This document shows, piece after piece, positions 27,120 to 36,880 of a stretch of DNA of 64,000 bases (the stretch's first letter is position 1; each line of letters starts with the position of its first letter). The stretch covers positions 558,001 to 622,000 of the forward strand of contig NZ_JAVDXI010000001.1 of NCBI RefSeq assembly GCF_031457805.1, read 5' to 3'. The notes under the pieces were generated by a model. The model saw only the letters and a program-made list of their open reading frames with translations, was not told the origin of the DNA and did no database searches. The translations under genes and the position numbers were made by a program. The stretch is from Caulobacter sp031457805. GTDB lineage: Bacteria > Pseudomonadota > Alphaproteobacteria > Caulobacterales > Caulobacteraceae.

Positions 27120-27815
27120 TTACCCCTCATCCTCCCCCTCGAACCCCTCCAGCACTTCCCGCGCCAGGGCCTTGTTCAGTTCGCGCCGGCGGGCGGCGGC
27201 TTCCTCGTCCAGCAGGTCCGCCGCGGCGATGGCTTCGGCGGCCGAGCGGGGCAGGCGGGCGACGAGGTAGGGATAGAGGTCCGGCTCGGGCTTCAGGAGC
27301 CGCTGGGCGAAGGCCCGCCGCAGCACCGCCTCCAGCACCGTATCGTCGGGCTCGTCGAGGGCCGCCACTGACAGGGCGTTCAGCCGCGAGCGCAGGTCCG
27401 GCACCGCCGTCTCCCAGGCCAGAGGCGCGACCCGGCCGGTCAGCAGCACGGTCCCGCCGTCCACCCCGGCCATGTTGAGAAGGTGAAACAGCGCCTCGTC
27501 GCCCAGCGCGCCGCCCTGCGCCCGGCGGTCGGCGTCCTCGACCAGCACCGGCCGGCCGCGCAGGGGCGCCAGGTCCAGCGGCGCGGCGGCCGGATCGGCG
27601 GCGTCCACCACCACGGCCCCGACCTCATCGGCCCAGGCCCGCGCCAGATGCGTCTTGCCGCTTCCCGCCGGCCCGACCAAAGCGAGCCGCCCCTCCGGCC
27701 ACGCCGGCCAGGCATCGACCCGCGCCACCGCCTCGGCGTTGACCGACGAGACGGCGAAGTCCTCCCGGCCATAGCTGGGGGTGAGGGACAGCGGCAGTCG
27801 AAACTGGGTGGACAA
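27120..27815 (-). CDS. hdaA: DnaA-related regulator HdaA
   Basis: About 231 residues from a TTG at 27815. With the sliding clamp, Hda proteins stimulate DnaA-ATP hydrolysis and prevent over-initiation; in Caulobacter HdaA is essential and cell-cycle regulated. The start is chosen because it places the clamp-binding motif QFRLPLSL at the extreme N-terminus. Next come Walker A VGPAGSGKTHLARAWA and VLVEDADRR (Walker B region), with sensor/arginine-finger segment VPDLRSRLNA later. It follows two AT-rich genes on the same strand and precedes ppk. Confidence 0.88.
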   Translation of the reverse strand: MSTQFRLPLSLTPSYGREDFAVSSVNAEAVARVDAWPAWPEGRLALVGPAGSGKTHLARAWADEVGAVVVDAADPAAAPLDLAPLRGRPVLVEDADRRAQGGALGDEALFHLLNMAGVDGGTVLLTGRVAPLAWETAVPDLRSRLNALSVAALDEPDDTVLEAVLRRAFAQRLLKPEPDLYPYLVARLPRSAAEAIAAADLLDEEAAARRRELNKALAREVLEGFEGEDEG

Positions 27816-27937
27816 GCCCTTGGGGTCCGGCGTGGTGAACGTCAGGGCAAGGATATAGGCCGCTTCGGCGGGGCGGGGGAGGTGGCGGGGCTGGGGATGA
27901 TGGGGATGGAAGGTTAGTGGGTGTGGATGGGGGCGTG

Positions 27938-28492
27938 CTATTTGCGCCAGAGTGACCTTGTTTGTTGTATAGCCAAGGTCGCTACGCCCTCCGCAGCCTT
28001 TCGGCTTGCTCCATTCTTTATCGCCTTCTTTTCGAGGATACGGCGATAGCGCTTCTCCCAAATAGTACAGAATCCCGTATCGGGAACCTCGAGTATCAGC
28101 GCCGGAGAGGTCAAAATACTATATTTTCCACCGGCCGGGGTGCCGGTTTGCAGGTATAGAGCGCGAGTCTGAGCGATGTGGTCAATTGCCTGTGCAAATA
28201 TCCTGGCATCAAAATTAATTGAGAATTCAATACTTGCTGGATTTATAGCTGTGATGTGAAGGCTAATTATATTGCTGTCATTTATAGCTCTTCCCCACTC
28301 TGTCTTTACGTCGCCAAATTCGTAGTGCTTATGATTTAATATGTAATCGGAAACTTCCTTGTGTCCGGTATCGTCGACAACAATATGAGGTATCGGTTTC
28401 CCATCCATAACTTTTGGGTTGGACGAAACTCCGTACTGAAACACCGGTATGTTGGTGATTGTCGATTTAAATCTAGGTATTATTTTGGGCAT
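27938..28492 (-). CDS. AT-rich hypothetical protein A, upstream of hdaA
   Basis: About 184 residues, soluble. I recognise no domain. Readable segments are the opening MPKIIPRFKSTITNIPVFQYG, a central SIEFSINFDARIFAQAIDH and a basic C-terminus. Codon use is strongly AT-biased (many AAT, ATA, TTA), unlike every gene around it, which indicates recent transfer. Its start overlaps the upstream gene by 20 nt, so the pair is one transcriptional and translational unit. It ends 122 nt before the hdaA start. Confidence 0.7.
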   Translation of the reverse strand: MPKIIPRFKSTITNIPVFQYGVSSNPKVMDGKPIPHIVVDDTGHKEVSDYILNHKHYEFGDVKTEWGRAINDSNIISLHITAINPASIEFSINFDARIFAQAIDHIAQTRALYLQTGTPAGGKYSILTSPALILEVPDTGFCTIWEKRYRRILEKKAIKNGASRKAAEGVATLAIQQTRSLWRK

Positions 28493-29099
28493 CGGTCTTA
28501 TCTTGAAGAATTATCGGATCGAAAGACGAAATATTTCCATCTGAGTCGATTGCAATCACGGTTGTTTGCGTGATTGATATCTTGGATAGAATCTCCTTTG
28601 GGACTCTAAATCTAACATTTCCGCTATGAATTTGCTTGGCTTCAATCTTAAGGGGCGGCTGGAGAAATCTGTCTTTATTTTCTTCATATATATATGAATC
28701 AAACGTAATTGACTGATCCGTTGATCCGCTTTTGTATTTAATTAGATATCTAATATTTTCTATAGATATATTCGAATCTGATGGATTCTTTATGCTTACT
28801 GAAAATATATAGTATCGGTGCGGGTCATCTTTTTCGTTCAAGTAATGACCGGACTCGTACCGAATAGAGAATTTCTTCTTTATCCTATCTTCCTTCGCTT
28901 TATTAATTGCGAAGGTTCTCGCCGAATAAAAGGCGTTGAGAGCCGAAATCGCGAGAGCAATCCAAGCCGCAATGCAGCTAGCGATAACTGCCCAATTCGG
29001 AGGGTCTGGGATGGATGCGGTAGGTGCAGGCAAAAGTGAAATCGCATGTTTAAGCGGTTGACCGATGAACCAAGCTATCGCGAGAGATGTGATATGCAA
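28473..29099 (-). CDS. AT-rich hypothetical protein B with one membrane helix
   Basis: About 208 residues. A hydrophobic segment at about 35-60 (NWAVIASCIAAWIALAISALNAF) is followed by a charged stretch (NKAKEDRIKKKF) that orients it. A C-terminal beta-rich domain then shows alternating hydrophobics (YYIFSVSIKNPSDSNISIENI, RFRVPKEILSKISITQTTVIAI), resembling an Ig-like sandwich. No family is recognised. Base composition is far more AT-rich than the flanks. It is the first gene of the two-gene cassette. Confidence 0.7.
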   Translation of the reverse strand: MHITSLAIAWFIGQPLKHAISLLPAPTASIPDPPNWAVIASCIAAWIALAISALNAFYSARTFAINKAKEDRIKKKFSIRYESGHYLNEKDDPHRYYIFSVSIKNPSDSNISIENIRYLIKYKSGSTDQSITFDSYIYEENKDRFLQPPLKIEAKQIHSGNVRFRVPKEILSKISITQTTVIAIDSDGNISSFDPIILQDKTDAQNNT

Positions 29100-29183
29100 C
29101 AGTCATTGCAAGTTGGTCCGGCTGGCGTGATTGCCCGCGTCCTCTCGCGGTCCCATCCTTAAATCTCTCGAAGGCTGCAGCGT

Positions 29184-29276
29184 GCAGGACTGACCAAGTC
29201 AGTCAAGGACCGCCCTCCGGGCGGCCGCGCGGCGGCGACGCGGAGCGTCGTCCTTGAGTGACTTGGACAGCCCTGC
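29184..29276. repeat. Palindromic repeat, 'CCAAGTCACTCAAGGAC' type
   Basis: The left arm (29184-29210) and right arm (29250-29276) are 27 nt each and complementary at 24 or more positions (CCAAGTCAGTCAAGGAC against GTCCTTGAGTGACTTGG). The 39-nt centre is a second GC-rich palindrome. It borders the AT-rich cassette on the right. Confidence 0.75.
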
Positions 29277-29351
29277 GATCGTCTCGCCGTGAGATGTAAG
29301 GCGGGCTCCTTCTCGGGCGAGAAGGGGCGGAACTGGGTCCAACCAAACCCC

Positions 29352-29479
29352 CGACCTCCCCGGCGAACGCCGGGGCCCAGATTCATCCGGATCGGTTTGG
29401 GTGGGCGCGCCCTGCGGCCTTGCGAGCGTTTTGGGGGCGGCGGGTTCGATCTGGACCCCGGCGTTCGCCGGGGAGGTCG
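29352..29479. repeat. Palindromic repeat, 'GACCTCCCCGGCGAACGCCGGGG' type
   Basis: The left arm (starting CGACCTCCCCGGCG at 29352) is inverted at 29450-29479 (TCTGGACCCCGGCGTTCGCC, then GGGGAGGTCG). Each arm also folds on itself via CCCCGGCG/CGCCGGGG. No open reading frame of note inside. Confidence 0.75.
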
Positions 29480-29490
29480 GCGTTTCCGGA

Positions 29491-29670
29491 ACCCTTCTCC
29501 CCTTGCGGGAGAAGCTGGCCCGCGCAGCGGGTCGGATGAGGGGTTTCTCGACGGGTCAGCGGGCGAAGGGGCGGGCGAGGGCGGTGCGGCCCCTCATCCG
29601 GCGCTCCGCGCCACCTTCTCCCGCAAGGGGAGAAGGGAAGCCGTGGCCTTCTCCCGCAAGGGGAGAAGGA
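29491..29670. repeat. Palindromic repeat, 'CTTCTCCCCTTGCGGGAGAAG' type, one and a half copies
   Basis: CCTTCTCCCCTTGCGGGAGAAG near 29492 is inverted as CTTCTCCCGCAAGGGGAGAAG near 29616-29636. An additional half copy lies at 29647-29669, ending 14 nt before the EcsC ATG. The inner arms share GGATGAGGGG / CCCCTCATCC. The extra half copy would place a stable hairpin next to the EcsC ribosome-binding site. Confidence 0.8.
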
Positions 29671-29683
29671 TTATCTCCACCCC

Positions 29684-30424
29684 ATGACCCTCTCCCCCGA
29701 CCTCCTCGCCTGGCGCGCCGACCTGATCCAGCCGCCGGGGCCGCTCAACGGCCTGGCGCGGGCCGCGCAGCAGCGGATCAACAGGATCATCCCCGAGAAG
29801 GTCCACGCCGCCATCACCACGGCCATCGAGGGCATGACGCGGGCGATGCTGACCGGGGCCGACTTCGCGACGGGCTCGCCGCTGCATGACCTGACGCTGG
29901 ACGAGCGCCGGGCGCGGGCGGCCAAGGCGATCGACGGCTGGAAGAAGACGGCCGCCGTCGAGGGCGGCGTCACCGGGGCCGGGGGCTTCCTGATGGCGGC
30001 GGCCGATTTCCCGCTGCTGATGAGCTTCAAGATCAAGCTGTTGTTCGAGATCGCCGCCATCTTCGGCCATGACGGCACGGCGCTGCCCGAGCGGCTCTTT
30101 ATCCTGCACGTCTTCGAGCTGGCCTTTTCCGACGGCGCGCACCGGGCCGGGGCGCTGGCGGCGCTGGACCACTGGGACTCCAAGCCCCATCCCCAACACC
30201 TGGACGACTTCGACTGGCGGGCCTTCCAGCAGCAGTACCGCGACCACATTGACCTGGCCAAACTGGCCCAGTTCCTCCCCGTGGTCGGCGCGCCGCTGGG
30301 GGCCATCGTCAACTGGCGCCTGGTCGAGAAACTGGGCCACACCGCCGTGATGGCCTACCGCATGCGGGCCGAGCAGGGGGCCAATCCCCAGATCGGGACG
30401 GGCGCTGAAGTCCCTCTCCTTTAG
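29684..30424 (+). CDS. EcsC family protein
   Basis: About 246 residues. The EcsC family is widespread and poorly understood, named after a Bacillus gene next to an ABC transporter. Matching stretches are TAAVEGGVTGAGGFLMAAADFPLLMSFKIKLLFEIAAIFGHD (helical, membrane-associating, about 90-130) and FLPVVGAPLGAIVNWRLVEKLGHTAVMAYRMR near the end. The last four or five codons (EVPLL stop) lie inside the repeat at 30411-30596, so the repeat supplies the stop codon. No cognate transporter gene is adjacent. Confidence 0.85.
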   Translation: MTLSPDLLAWRADLIQPPGPLNGLARAAQQRINRIIPEKVHAAITTAIEGMTRAMLTGADFATGSPLHDLTLDERRARAAKAIDGWKKTAAVEGGVTGAGGFLMAAADFPLLMSFKIKLLFEIAAIFGHDGTALPERLFILHVFELAFSDGAHRAGALAALDHWDSKPHPQHLDDFDWRAFQQQYRDHIDLAKLAQFLPVVGAPLGAIVNWRLVEKLGHTAVMAYRMRAEQGANPQIGTGAEVPLL

Positions 30425-30596
30425 GGAGAGGGAGGGGCCCGCCGCGCATCGGCGGGAGGGTGAGGGGTTACGGTGTCAGCCGTGAAAGCCTCGCCTTTTC
30501 AGGTTCTTGTTAGCCGCTACCTGGTCCGGAAGCGGTGAAACCCCTCACCCTCCCAAGCCTTGCTTGGGCCCCTCCCTCTCCCTCTGGGAGAGGGGA
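30411..30596. repeat. Palindromic repeat overlapping the EcsC stop codon
   Basis: The left arm CCCTCTCCTTTAGGGAGAGGGAGGGGCCC (30412-30440) is inverted as GGGCCCCTCCCTCTCCCTCTGGGAGAGGGG at about 30567-30595. The shared inner motifs GGGAGGGTGAGGGGTTAC and GTGAAACCCCTCACCCTCCC pair too. It is the same family as 26938-27117 but with a different centre. The EcsC TAG is at 30422-30424. Confidence 0.82.
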
Positions 30597-31195
30597 TTGG
30601 TTGGGCGTTTTCGCTGTTTCATCCCCGGCCTGAAAACCTGTCGTAGTCTCTATCCACCTCGTCGCGAGGAAAGGGCGCATGGCCAGCGACCAGTTGCGGC
30701 GGCGGGGGGCGGTCGAGCGGGGACAGGTTCGAGGGGGATACTCGAACGGTCCGGGGATCTGGTTGCTGGCCAGACCCGCCCGCCGTCGGCGTGGTTGAGG
30801 GCAAAGGGATGTGTCTTAGCCTGGAGTGGCTCGTCCTCCTCGACCGCTGGGACTTTCCGGAAACGGAAGGCCCAGGTCCCGGTAAGGCCTGAACAGGGCC
30901 ACCTGACGGGACGCTGGCGGATAACGGCTGCGCGGAGCGTTCGGGCTTCGTCGAAACGGTATTTATCAAAGTCTTCCGGACGATGTCCGGCGCTCCGCGT
31001 CCCTTTCCAGACCTTCAGCGGGAGACCGCGTGAAGCGGCGGGGGTGTGGGTGGTCAGCGGGCCAAGATCCTCCCCCGCATCGCGGGGGAGGTGGCCCAGA
31101 GGGCCGGAGGGGGCGAACTCGGCGCCCGTCCAGATTGCCCCCTCCGTCGCTCCGCGACACCTCCCCCGCATCGCGGGGGAGGAACCGGAGCGCCC
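30425..31195. other. 771-nt gap between EcsC gene and parE: repeats plus an unassigned core
   Basis: Both ends are palindromic repeats (to 30596, and 31067-31183). The core 30600-31060 has no recognisable gene or structured RNA. One short plus-strand frame stands out: ATG at 30679 preceded by AGGAAAGG, about 39 codons (MASDQLRRRGAVERGQVRGG...), then a second 27-codon frame from about 30810. Neither resembles a known protein. The core could be gene remains, an RNA or plain spacer. Confidence 0.4.
31067..31183. repeat. Palindromic repeat, 'CCTCCCCCGCATCGCGGGGGAGG' type
   Basis: CCTCCCCCGCATCGCGGGGGAGG occurs at both ends (about 31069-31091 and 31160-31182), each self-palindromic. The inner GGAGGGGGC / GCCCCCTCCG pair folds the whole. 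It ends 13 nt from the parE stop and may act as its transcript end. A relative lies at 33368-33482. Confidence 0.8.
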
Positions 31196-33289
31196 CTACA
31201 AATCCAGATCCGCCGCCGCGAACTCGGCGTTTTCCTGGATGAACCGGAAGCGCAGTTCGGGCTTGCGGCCCATCAGGGTCTCGACCAGGTCTTCGACGCT
31301 TTCCTCGTGGCGGGGCAGGGTCACGCGGGCCAGGGTGCGGCGCTTGGGGTCCATGGTGGTCTCCTTCAGCTGGGAGGCCATCATCTCGCCCAGGCCCTTG
31401 AAGCGGCCGATCTCGGGCTTCTTGCCCTTGAACACCGTGGCCAGGAGCTCGTCCTTGTGGGAGTCGTCGCGGGCGTATTCGGACTTGCCGCCGTGGCTGA
31501 TGCGGTACAGCGGCGGCAGGGCCAGGAACAGGTGCCCCTGGCGGATCACGTCCGGCATGGTGCGGTAGAAGAAGGTGATCAACAGCGAGGCGATGTGGGC
31601 GCCGTCGACGTCGGCGTCCGTCATGATGATGATCCGCTCGTAGCGCAGATCCTCCTCGCGGTACTTGGAGCCGGCCTGGGCGCCCAGGGCCAGCATCAGG
31701 TCCGACAGCTCCTTGTTGGCGGTGAACTTCTCGCCGCTGGCTGAGGCCACGTTGAGGATCTTGCCGCGCAGGGGCAGGATCGCCTGGAACTTGCGGTCGC
31801 GGGCCTGCTTGGCTGAGCCGCCGGCGCTGTCGCCTTCGACGATGAAGAGCTCGGCGCCGTCGACCGCGCTGCCGGCGCAGTCGGCCAGCTTGCCCGGCAG
31901 GCGCAGCTTGCGGGTGGCGCTGGCGCGGGAGACCTCCTTGTCCTTGCGGCGCTTGAGGCGTTCCTCGGCCCGCTCGATGACAAACTCCAGCAGGGCCTGG
32001 GCGTTCTTGGGGCTGGAGGTCAGCCACAGGTCGAACGGGTCGCGCAGCGCCGCTTCCACGAAGCGCTGGGCCTCGGTGGTGGAGAGCTTTTCCTTGGTCT
32101 GGCCCTGGAACTCGGGGTTCTTGATGAACACCGAGATCAGGGCGCCGGCCTGGGCGACGACGTCGTCGGCGGTGATGATCGCGCCGCGCTTCTCGCCCTT
32201 GAGCTCGGCATAGGCCTTGAGGCCCCGGGTCAGGGCGGCGCGGAAGCCGCTCTCGTGGGTGCCGCCTTCGGGGGTGGGCACGGTGTTGCAGTACGACTGC
32301 ATGAAGCCGTCGTGCTCGCCAAAGCCCTGGGGCGTCCAGCTGACGGCCCACTCGACGGCGCCGGCCTCGCCCTGGCGCTCGATGCGGCCCGAGAAGCTCT
32401 CGGGCGTGATCGTGGTCAGGCCCTTGGTCCGCTCGGCCAGGAAGTCGGCCAGGCCGTTGGGGAAGTGGAACGTGGCCTCGGGCGGGGTCTGGTCATGGAT
32501 CCGCGAGGGATCGCAGGACCATTTGATCTGGACGCCGCGGAACAGATAGGCCTTCGAACGGGCCATGCGGTAGAGGCGCGCGGGCTTGAAATTGGTCCCC
32601 TCGCCGAAGATCTCGTCGTCGGGCTTGAAGCGCACCATGGTGCCCTTCTTCTTCGACGGCGCGACCTGCTGGATCGGACCCAGCGGCTTGCCGCGGGCGA
32701 AGACCTGGAGGTGCTCGAAGCCGTCGCGCCAGACGGTGACCTCGACGCGCTCGGACAGGGCGTTGACGACGCTGGCGCCGACGCCGTGCAGGCCGCCGGA
32801 GGTCTCGTAGGCCTTGCCCGTGAACTTACCGCCGGCGTGCAGGACGGTCATGATGACCTCCAGCGCCGACTTGCCGGGGTACTTGGGGTGCGGGTCGACG
32901 GGCATGCCGCGACCGTCGTCCTTGACCGACAGGAAGCCGTCGGCGTCGAGCTTGACCTCGATGGTCTTGGCGAAGCCGGCCACGGCCTCGTCCATCGAGT
33001 TATCGAGCACTTCGGCGAACAGGTGGTGCAGGGCCCGTTCGTCGGTGCCGCCGATGTACATGCCCGGCCGCTTGCGGACCGGCTCCAAGCCTTCCAGCAC
33101 CTCGATGTCGGCGGCCGAGTATTCGCCGGGCTTGCCGGCGGGCGCGGCCTTCGACGGCGGGGGCGGCGGGATCGGGCGCGGCGTCGGCTCGACGTGCGGC
33201 TCCACGCTGGCCTTGAACGGCGCGGCGGGGACGGGCGCCAGGGCGTCGTCGTCACCAAACAGGGAAGGGGTCTTATCGGAGGAGGACAT
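31196..33289 (-). CDS. parE: DNA topoisomerase IV subunit B
   Basis: About 697 residues. ATPase subunit of topoisomerase IV, which decatenates daughter chromosomes. GHKL ATPase motifs are EVLDNSMDEAVAGFA, DDGRGMPVDPH and GLHGVGASVVNALSE; the TOPRIM domain has EGDSAGGSAKQARDR and MTDADVDGAHIASLL. The length and the proline-rich N-terminus (about 1-45) fit ParE better than the longer GyrB of this group. The ATG at 33289 (MSSSDKTPSLFGDDD) is used; upstream sequence to 33418 is repeat DNA. Confidence 0.93.
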   Translation of the reverse strand: MSSSDKTPSLFGDDDALAPVPAAPFKASVEPHVEPTPRPIPPPPPSKAAPAGKPGEYSAADIEVLEGLEPVRKRPGMYIGGTDERALHHLFAEVLDNSMDEAVAGFAKTIEVKLDADGFLSVKDDGRGMPVDPHPKYPGKSALEVIMTVLHAGGKFTGKAYETSGGLHGVGASVVNALSERVEVTVWRDGFEHLQVFARGKPLGPIQQVAPSKKKGTMVRFKPDDEIFGEGTNFKPARLYRMARSKAYLFRGVQIKWSCDPSRIHDQTPPEATFHFPNGLADFLAERTKGLTTITPESFSGRIERQGEAGAVEWAVSWTPQGFGEHDGFMQSYCNTVPTPEGGTHESGFRAALTRGLKAYAELKGEKRGAIITADDVVAQAGALISVFIKNPEFQGQTKEKLSTTEAQRFVEAALRDPFDLWLTSSPKNAQALLEFVIERAEERLKRRKDKEVSRASATRKLRLPGKLADCAGSAVDGAELFIVEGDSAGGSAKQARDRKFQAILPLRGKILNVASASGEKFTANKELSDLMLALGAQAGSKYREEDLRYERIIIMTDADVDGAHIASLLITFFYRTMPDVIRQGHLFLALPPLYRISHGGKSEYARDDSHKDELLATVFKGKKPEIGRFKGLGEMMASQLKETTMDPKRRTLARVTLPRHEESVEDLVETLMGRKPELRFRFIQENAEFAAADLDL

Positions 33290-33367
33290 CAGGGGAAGTC
33301 TAGGCGATTCGAACGCGGGGGCCTCGTATGGCGGGCCCGGGATCCCCTGAAAAGAGAAAGTTGGGGA

Positions 33368-33482
33368 CGCCCCCTCCGTCACGAGGCTTCGCCTCGCGCC
33401 ACCTCCCCCGCTTCGCAAGGGAGGAGGAGAGCTTCCTCCCCCGTAAAACGGGGGAGGTGGCCCGCAGGGCCGGAGGGGGCGC
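33368..33482. repeat. Palindromic repeat between parE and the amidohydrolase genes
   Basis: The outer arms CGCCCCCTCCG (33368-33378) and CGGAGGGGGCG (33471-33481) frame two inner hairpins: GAGGCTTCGCCTC and CCTCCCCCGTAAAACGGGGGAGG. It is the same family as 31067-31183, so parE is bracketed by two related palindromes. It lies 8 nt downstream of the amidohydrolase stop (minus strand) and 79 nt upstream of the parE ATG. Confidence 0.8.
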
Positions 33483-33490
33483 TTTCCCGC

Positions 33491-34842
33491 CTAGCGATAG
33501 GCCGGCGGGTAGCCGCTCTGGTCGCTGGCCGCGTAGCGGGCCTTCAGCTGCTGGTGGCGGCCGTCCTTGGGCTGCTCGACACCGCCGACCAGCACGGCCG
33601 TCGGCCAGCTGGTGGTCTCCAGCGGGTCGCCGTTCCAGACGACCACGTCGGCGACCTTGCCGACCTCGAGCGACCCGACCTTGTCGGCTTGGCCCCAGAT
33701 CTTGGCCGGGACCAGGGTCACGGCGGCCAGAGCGGCCGGATAGGGCAGGCCGTTGGCGACCGCCAAGCCGGCGTTCAGGCGCTCCTGCCGCAGGTTGTTG
33801 AAGTCCCGCGAGCCGTTGATCGCCACCGAAACGCCGGCGGCGTGCAGCCTTGCGGCGTTGTCTAGGCGCGAGCCCAGGGTCTCGAAGCTGTCGGGCAAGT
33901 CAGCCTGCGGATCCAGGATCACCGGCACGCCGGCCTTGGCGATGTCGCTCGCGACCATCCAGCCTTCCTCGACGCCTTCGAGGACGATCTTGACCTTCTC
34001 CTCGGCCGCCAGCTTCAGCGCCTGGCGGATGTCGGCGGCGCGGGAGACGCGGATCAACAGCGGGGTCTTGCCCTGGACGACCGGGATCAGGGCCGCGAGG
34101 TCCAGACGCGAGAGGCCAAAGTCGCGGGTGGCGCCCTGCTCGAACGCCGCGCGGCGGTTGGCGAACGCCCGGGCGTCCTCCAGGGCCGAGCGGATCAAGA
34201 TCAGGTTGGCGCCCCGCGAGCCGCCGGCCGACCGCGCGCCGCTTTCGCCCAGCGAGACGGTGACGGCCAGCTTGGAGGCCTCGACGATGTCCGGGCTGCC
34301 GGCCTTCAGGCGGATGAACGCCGCCTGGCCGCCGAACAGCGGCGGGTCGCCGTCGCCGTGGGCGCCGGCGGTCATTTCCTCGACCACGCCGTCGTCGGCG
34401 TGCTCGTGAGCGCCGCCGCCGGTTCCGGACAGCACGGGGGTGACCGCCGAGCTGGTGATCCCGCCGTCACGGGCCAGGCCCAGGAAGGTCGAGGCCGGGT
34501 TGATGGCGTAGCTGATGTCGAAAGCGGCGGAGAGCGCGCTGCCGGTGCCGTCATCGCGGGTCTCGCGCACGCCGCTGATCTCGGACGCGCCGAGGTTCGA
34601 GGAGGGTGCGATCAGGCCAGGGGTGACGACCCCGCCCTTGGCGTCGATAACGCGGGCCCCGGTCGGAACCTGGACGCTGGCGCCGAGGGCGGCGATCTTG
34701 CCGTCCTTGATCACCAGGGTCCCGCTCGGGATGGCGGCGCTGGAAACCGGCTCGATGCGGGCGTTGACGATGGCGACCGTTTCGGCCGCCGCAGGGAAGG
34801 CCAGGGCGCAGGCGGCGCTGGCGAGAAGCAGGGACCGGATCA

Positions 34843-34843
<1 letters not shown>
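33491..34843 (-). CDS. Exported amidohydrolase-fold protein lacking metal ligands
   Basis: About 450 residues with a signal peptide (MIRSLLLASAACALAFPAAA). The flanking strands of the amidohydrolase fold are intact (GTLVIKDGKIAALG, TPGLIAPS, and C-terminal GSLEVGKVADVVVWNGDPLE). The metal-binding HxH after TPGLI is replaced by PSSNLGAS, the mid-domain histidines are absent (KIVLEGVEEGW), and the usual late Asp region reads AINGSRDF. It therefore looks catalytically inactive. The ATG shares a base with the stop of the intact paralogue upstream (TGATG). A pseudo-enzyme partner is inferred. Confidence 0.8.
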
Positions 34844-36312
<1,469 letters not shown>

Positions 36313-36474
36313 GAAAAACCCCGACTCTCGAAGAGGGCGGAAGGACAGACGAAACGAACCGCGTTATCAAGTCGAACGGCGCACATTAGGTCGCCGAACT
36401 GAAAAAACTTTGCGCGGCGCCTCGAACCGCGCTCGCTTGTCGGAGGCGAAGCGAGCGCCGCCATAGGAGCGGAA

Positions 36475-36870
36475 ATGAGCGATACGCACATTGGGCGACG
36501 GCGCGTCGTCGCGGGCGGCCTGGCGGGCGCCGCGCTTCCGATCGCTTCGCAGACTGTGGAGAGACCCAAGGCCATGTATGGACTGATCGGCCAGATGCTG
36601 GCCGCGCCCGGCAAGCGTGACGACCTGTTGGCTATCCTCAGGGAGGGAACGGCCGAAATGCCCGGTTGCCTGAGCTATGTGCTTGCGACCGACCCTGGCA
36701 ATCCGGAGGCGATCTGGATCACCGAGGTCTGGACCGACAAGGCCGCGCACGCGGCGTCGTTGACCTTGCCGGCTGTCCAAGCCGCGATCGCGAAGGCAAG
36801 GCCCATCATCGCGGGTTTCCCGCAACGCTTTGAAACCACGCCCGTCGGCGGCCACGGCTTGAAGGCCTAG
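36475..36870 (+). CDS. Antibiotic biosynthesis monooxygenase-fold (ABM) protein with leader
   Basis: About 131 residues. The ABM ferredoxin-like fold spans about 33-115 (MYGLIGQMLAAPGKRDDLLAIL, MPGCLSYVLATDPGNPEAIWITEVW). The leader GRRRVVAGGLAGAALPIA resembles a twin-Arg/Sec-type export signal (RRRVV), unusual for ABM proteins, which are normally cytosolic. An internal Met34 could give the bare domain. The ATG at 36475 has AGGAGC upstream. It ends at a bidirectional hairpin shared with the convergent TonB receptor. Confidence 0.75.
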   Translation: MSDTHIGRRRVVAGGLAGAALPIASQTVERPKAMYGLIGQMLAAPGKRDDLLAILREGTAEMPGCLSYVLATDPGNPEAIWITEVWTDKAAHAASLTLPAVQAAIAKARPIIAGFPQRFETTPVGGHGLKA

Positions 36871-36880
36871 CGTCAAACAA

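Larger units (their letters stand above)
29100..29683. other. 584-nt gene-free stretch made of palindromic repeats
   Basis: Between the AT-rich cassette and the EcsC gene I see no credible gene. The stretch holds three separate palindromic elements (29184-29276, 29352-29479, 29491-29670, listed individually). Composition returns to GC-rich at about 29130, marking the cassette's right edge. Confidence 0.7.

Noticed and set aside
30600..31060. RNase P RNA, SRP RNA, 6S RNA or tmRNA
   Set aside because: None of the invariant motifs of these RNAs was found in the core; only generic GC-rich stems.
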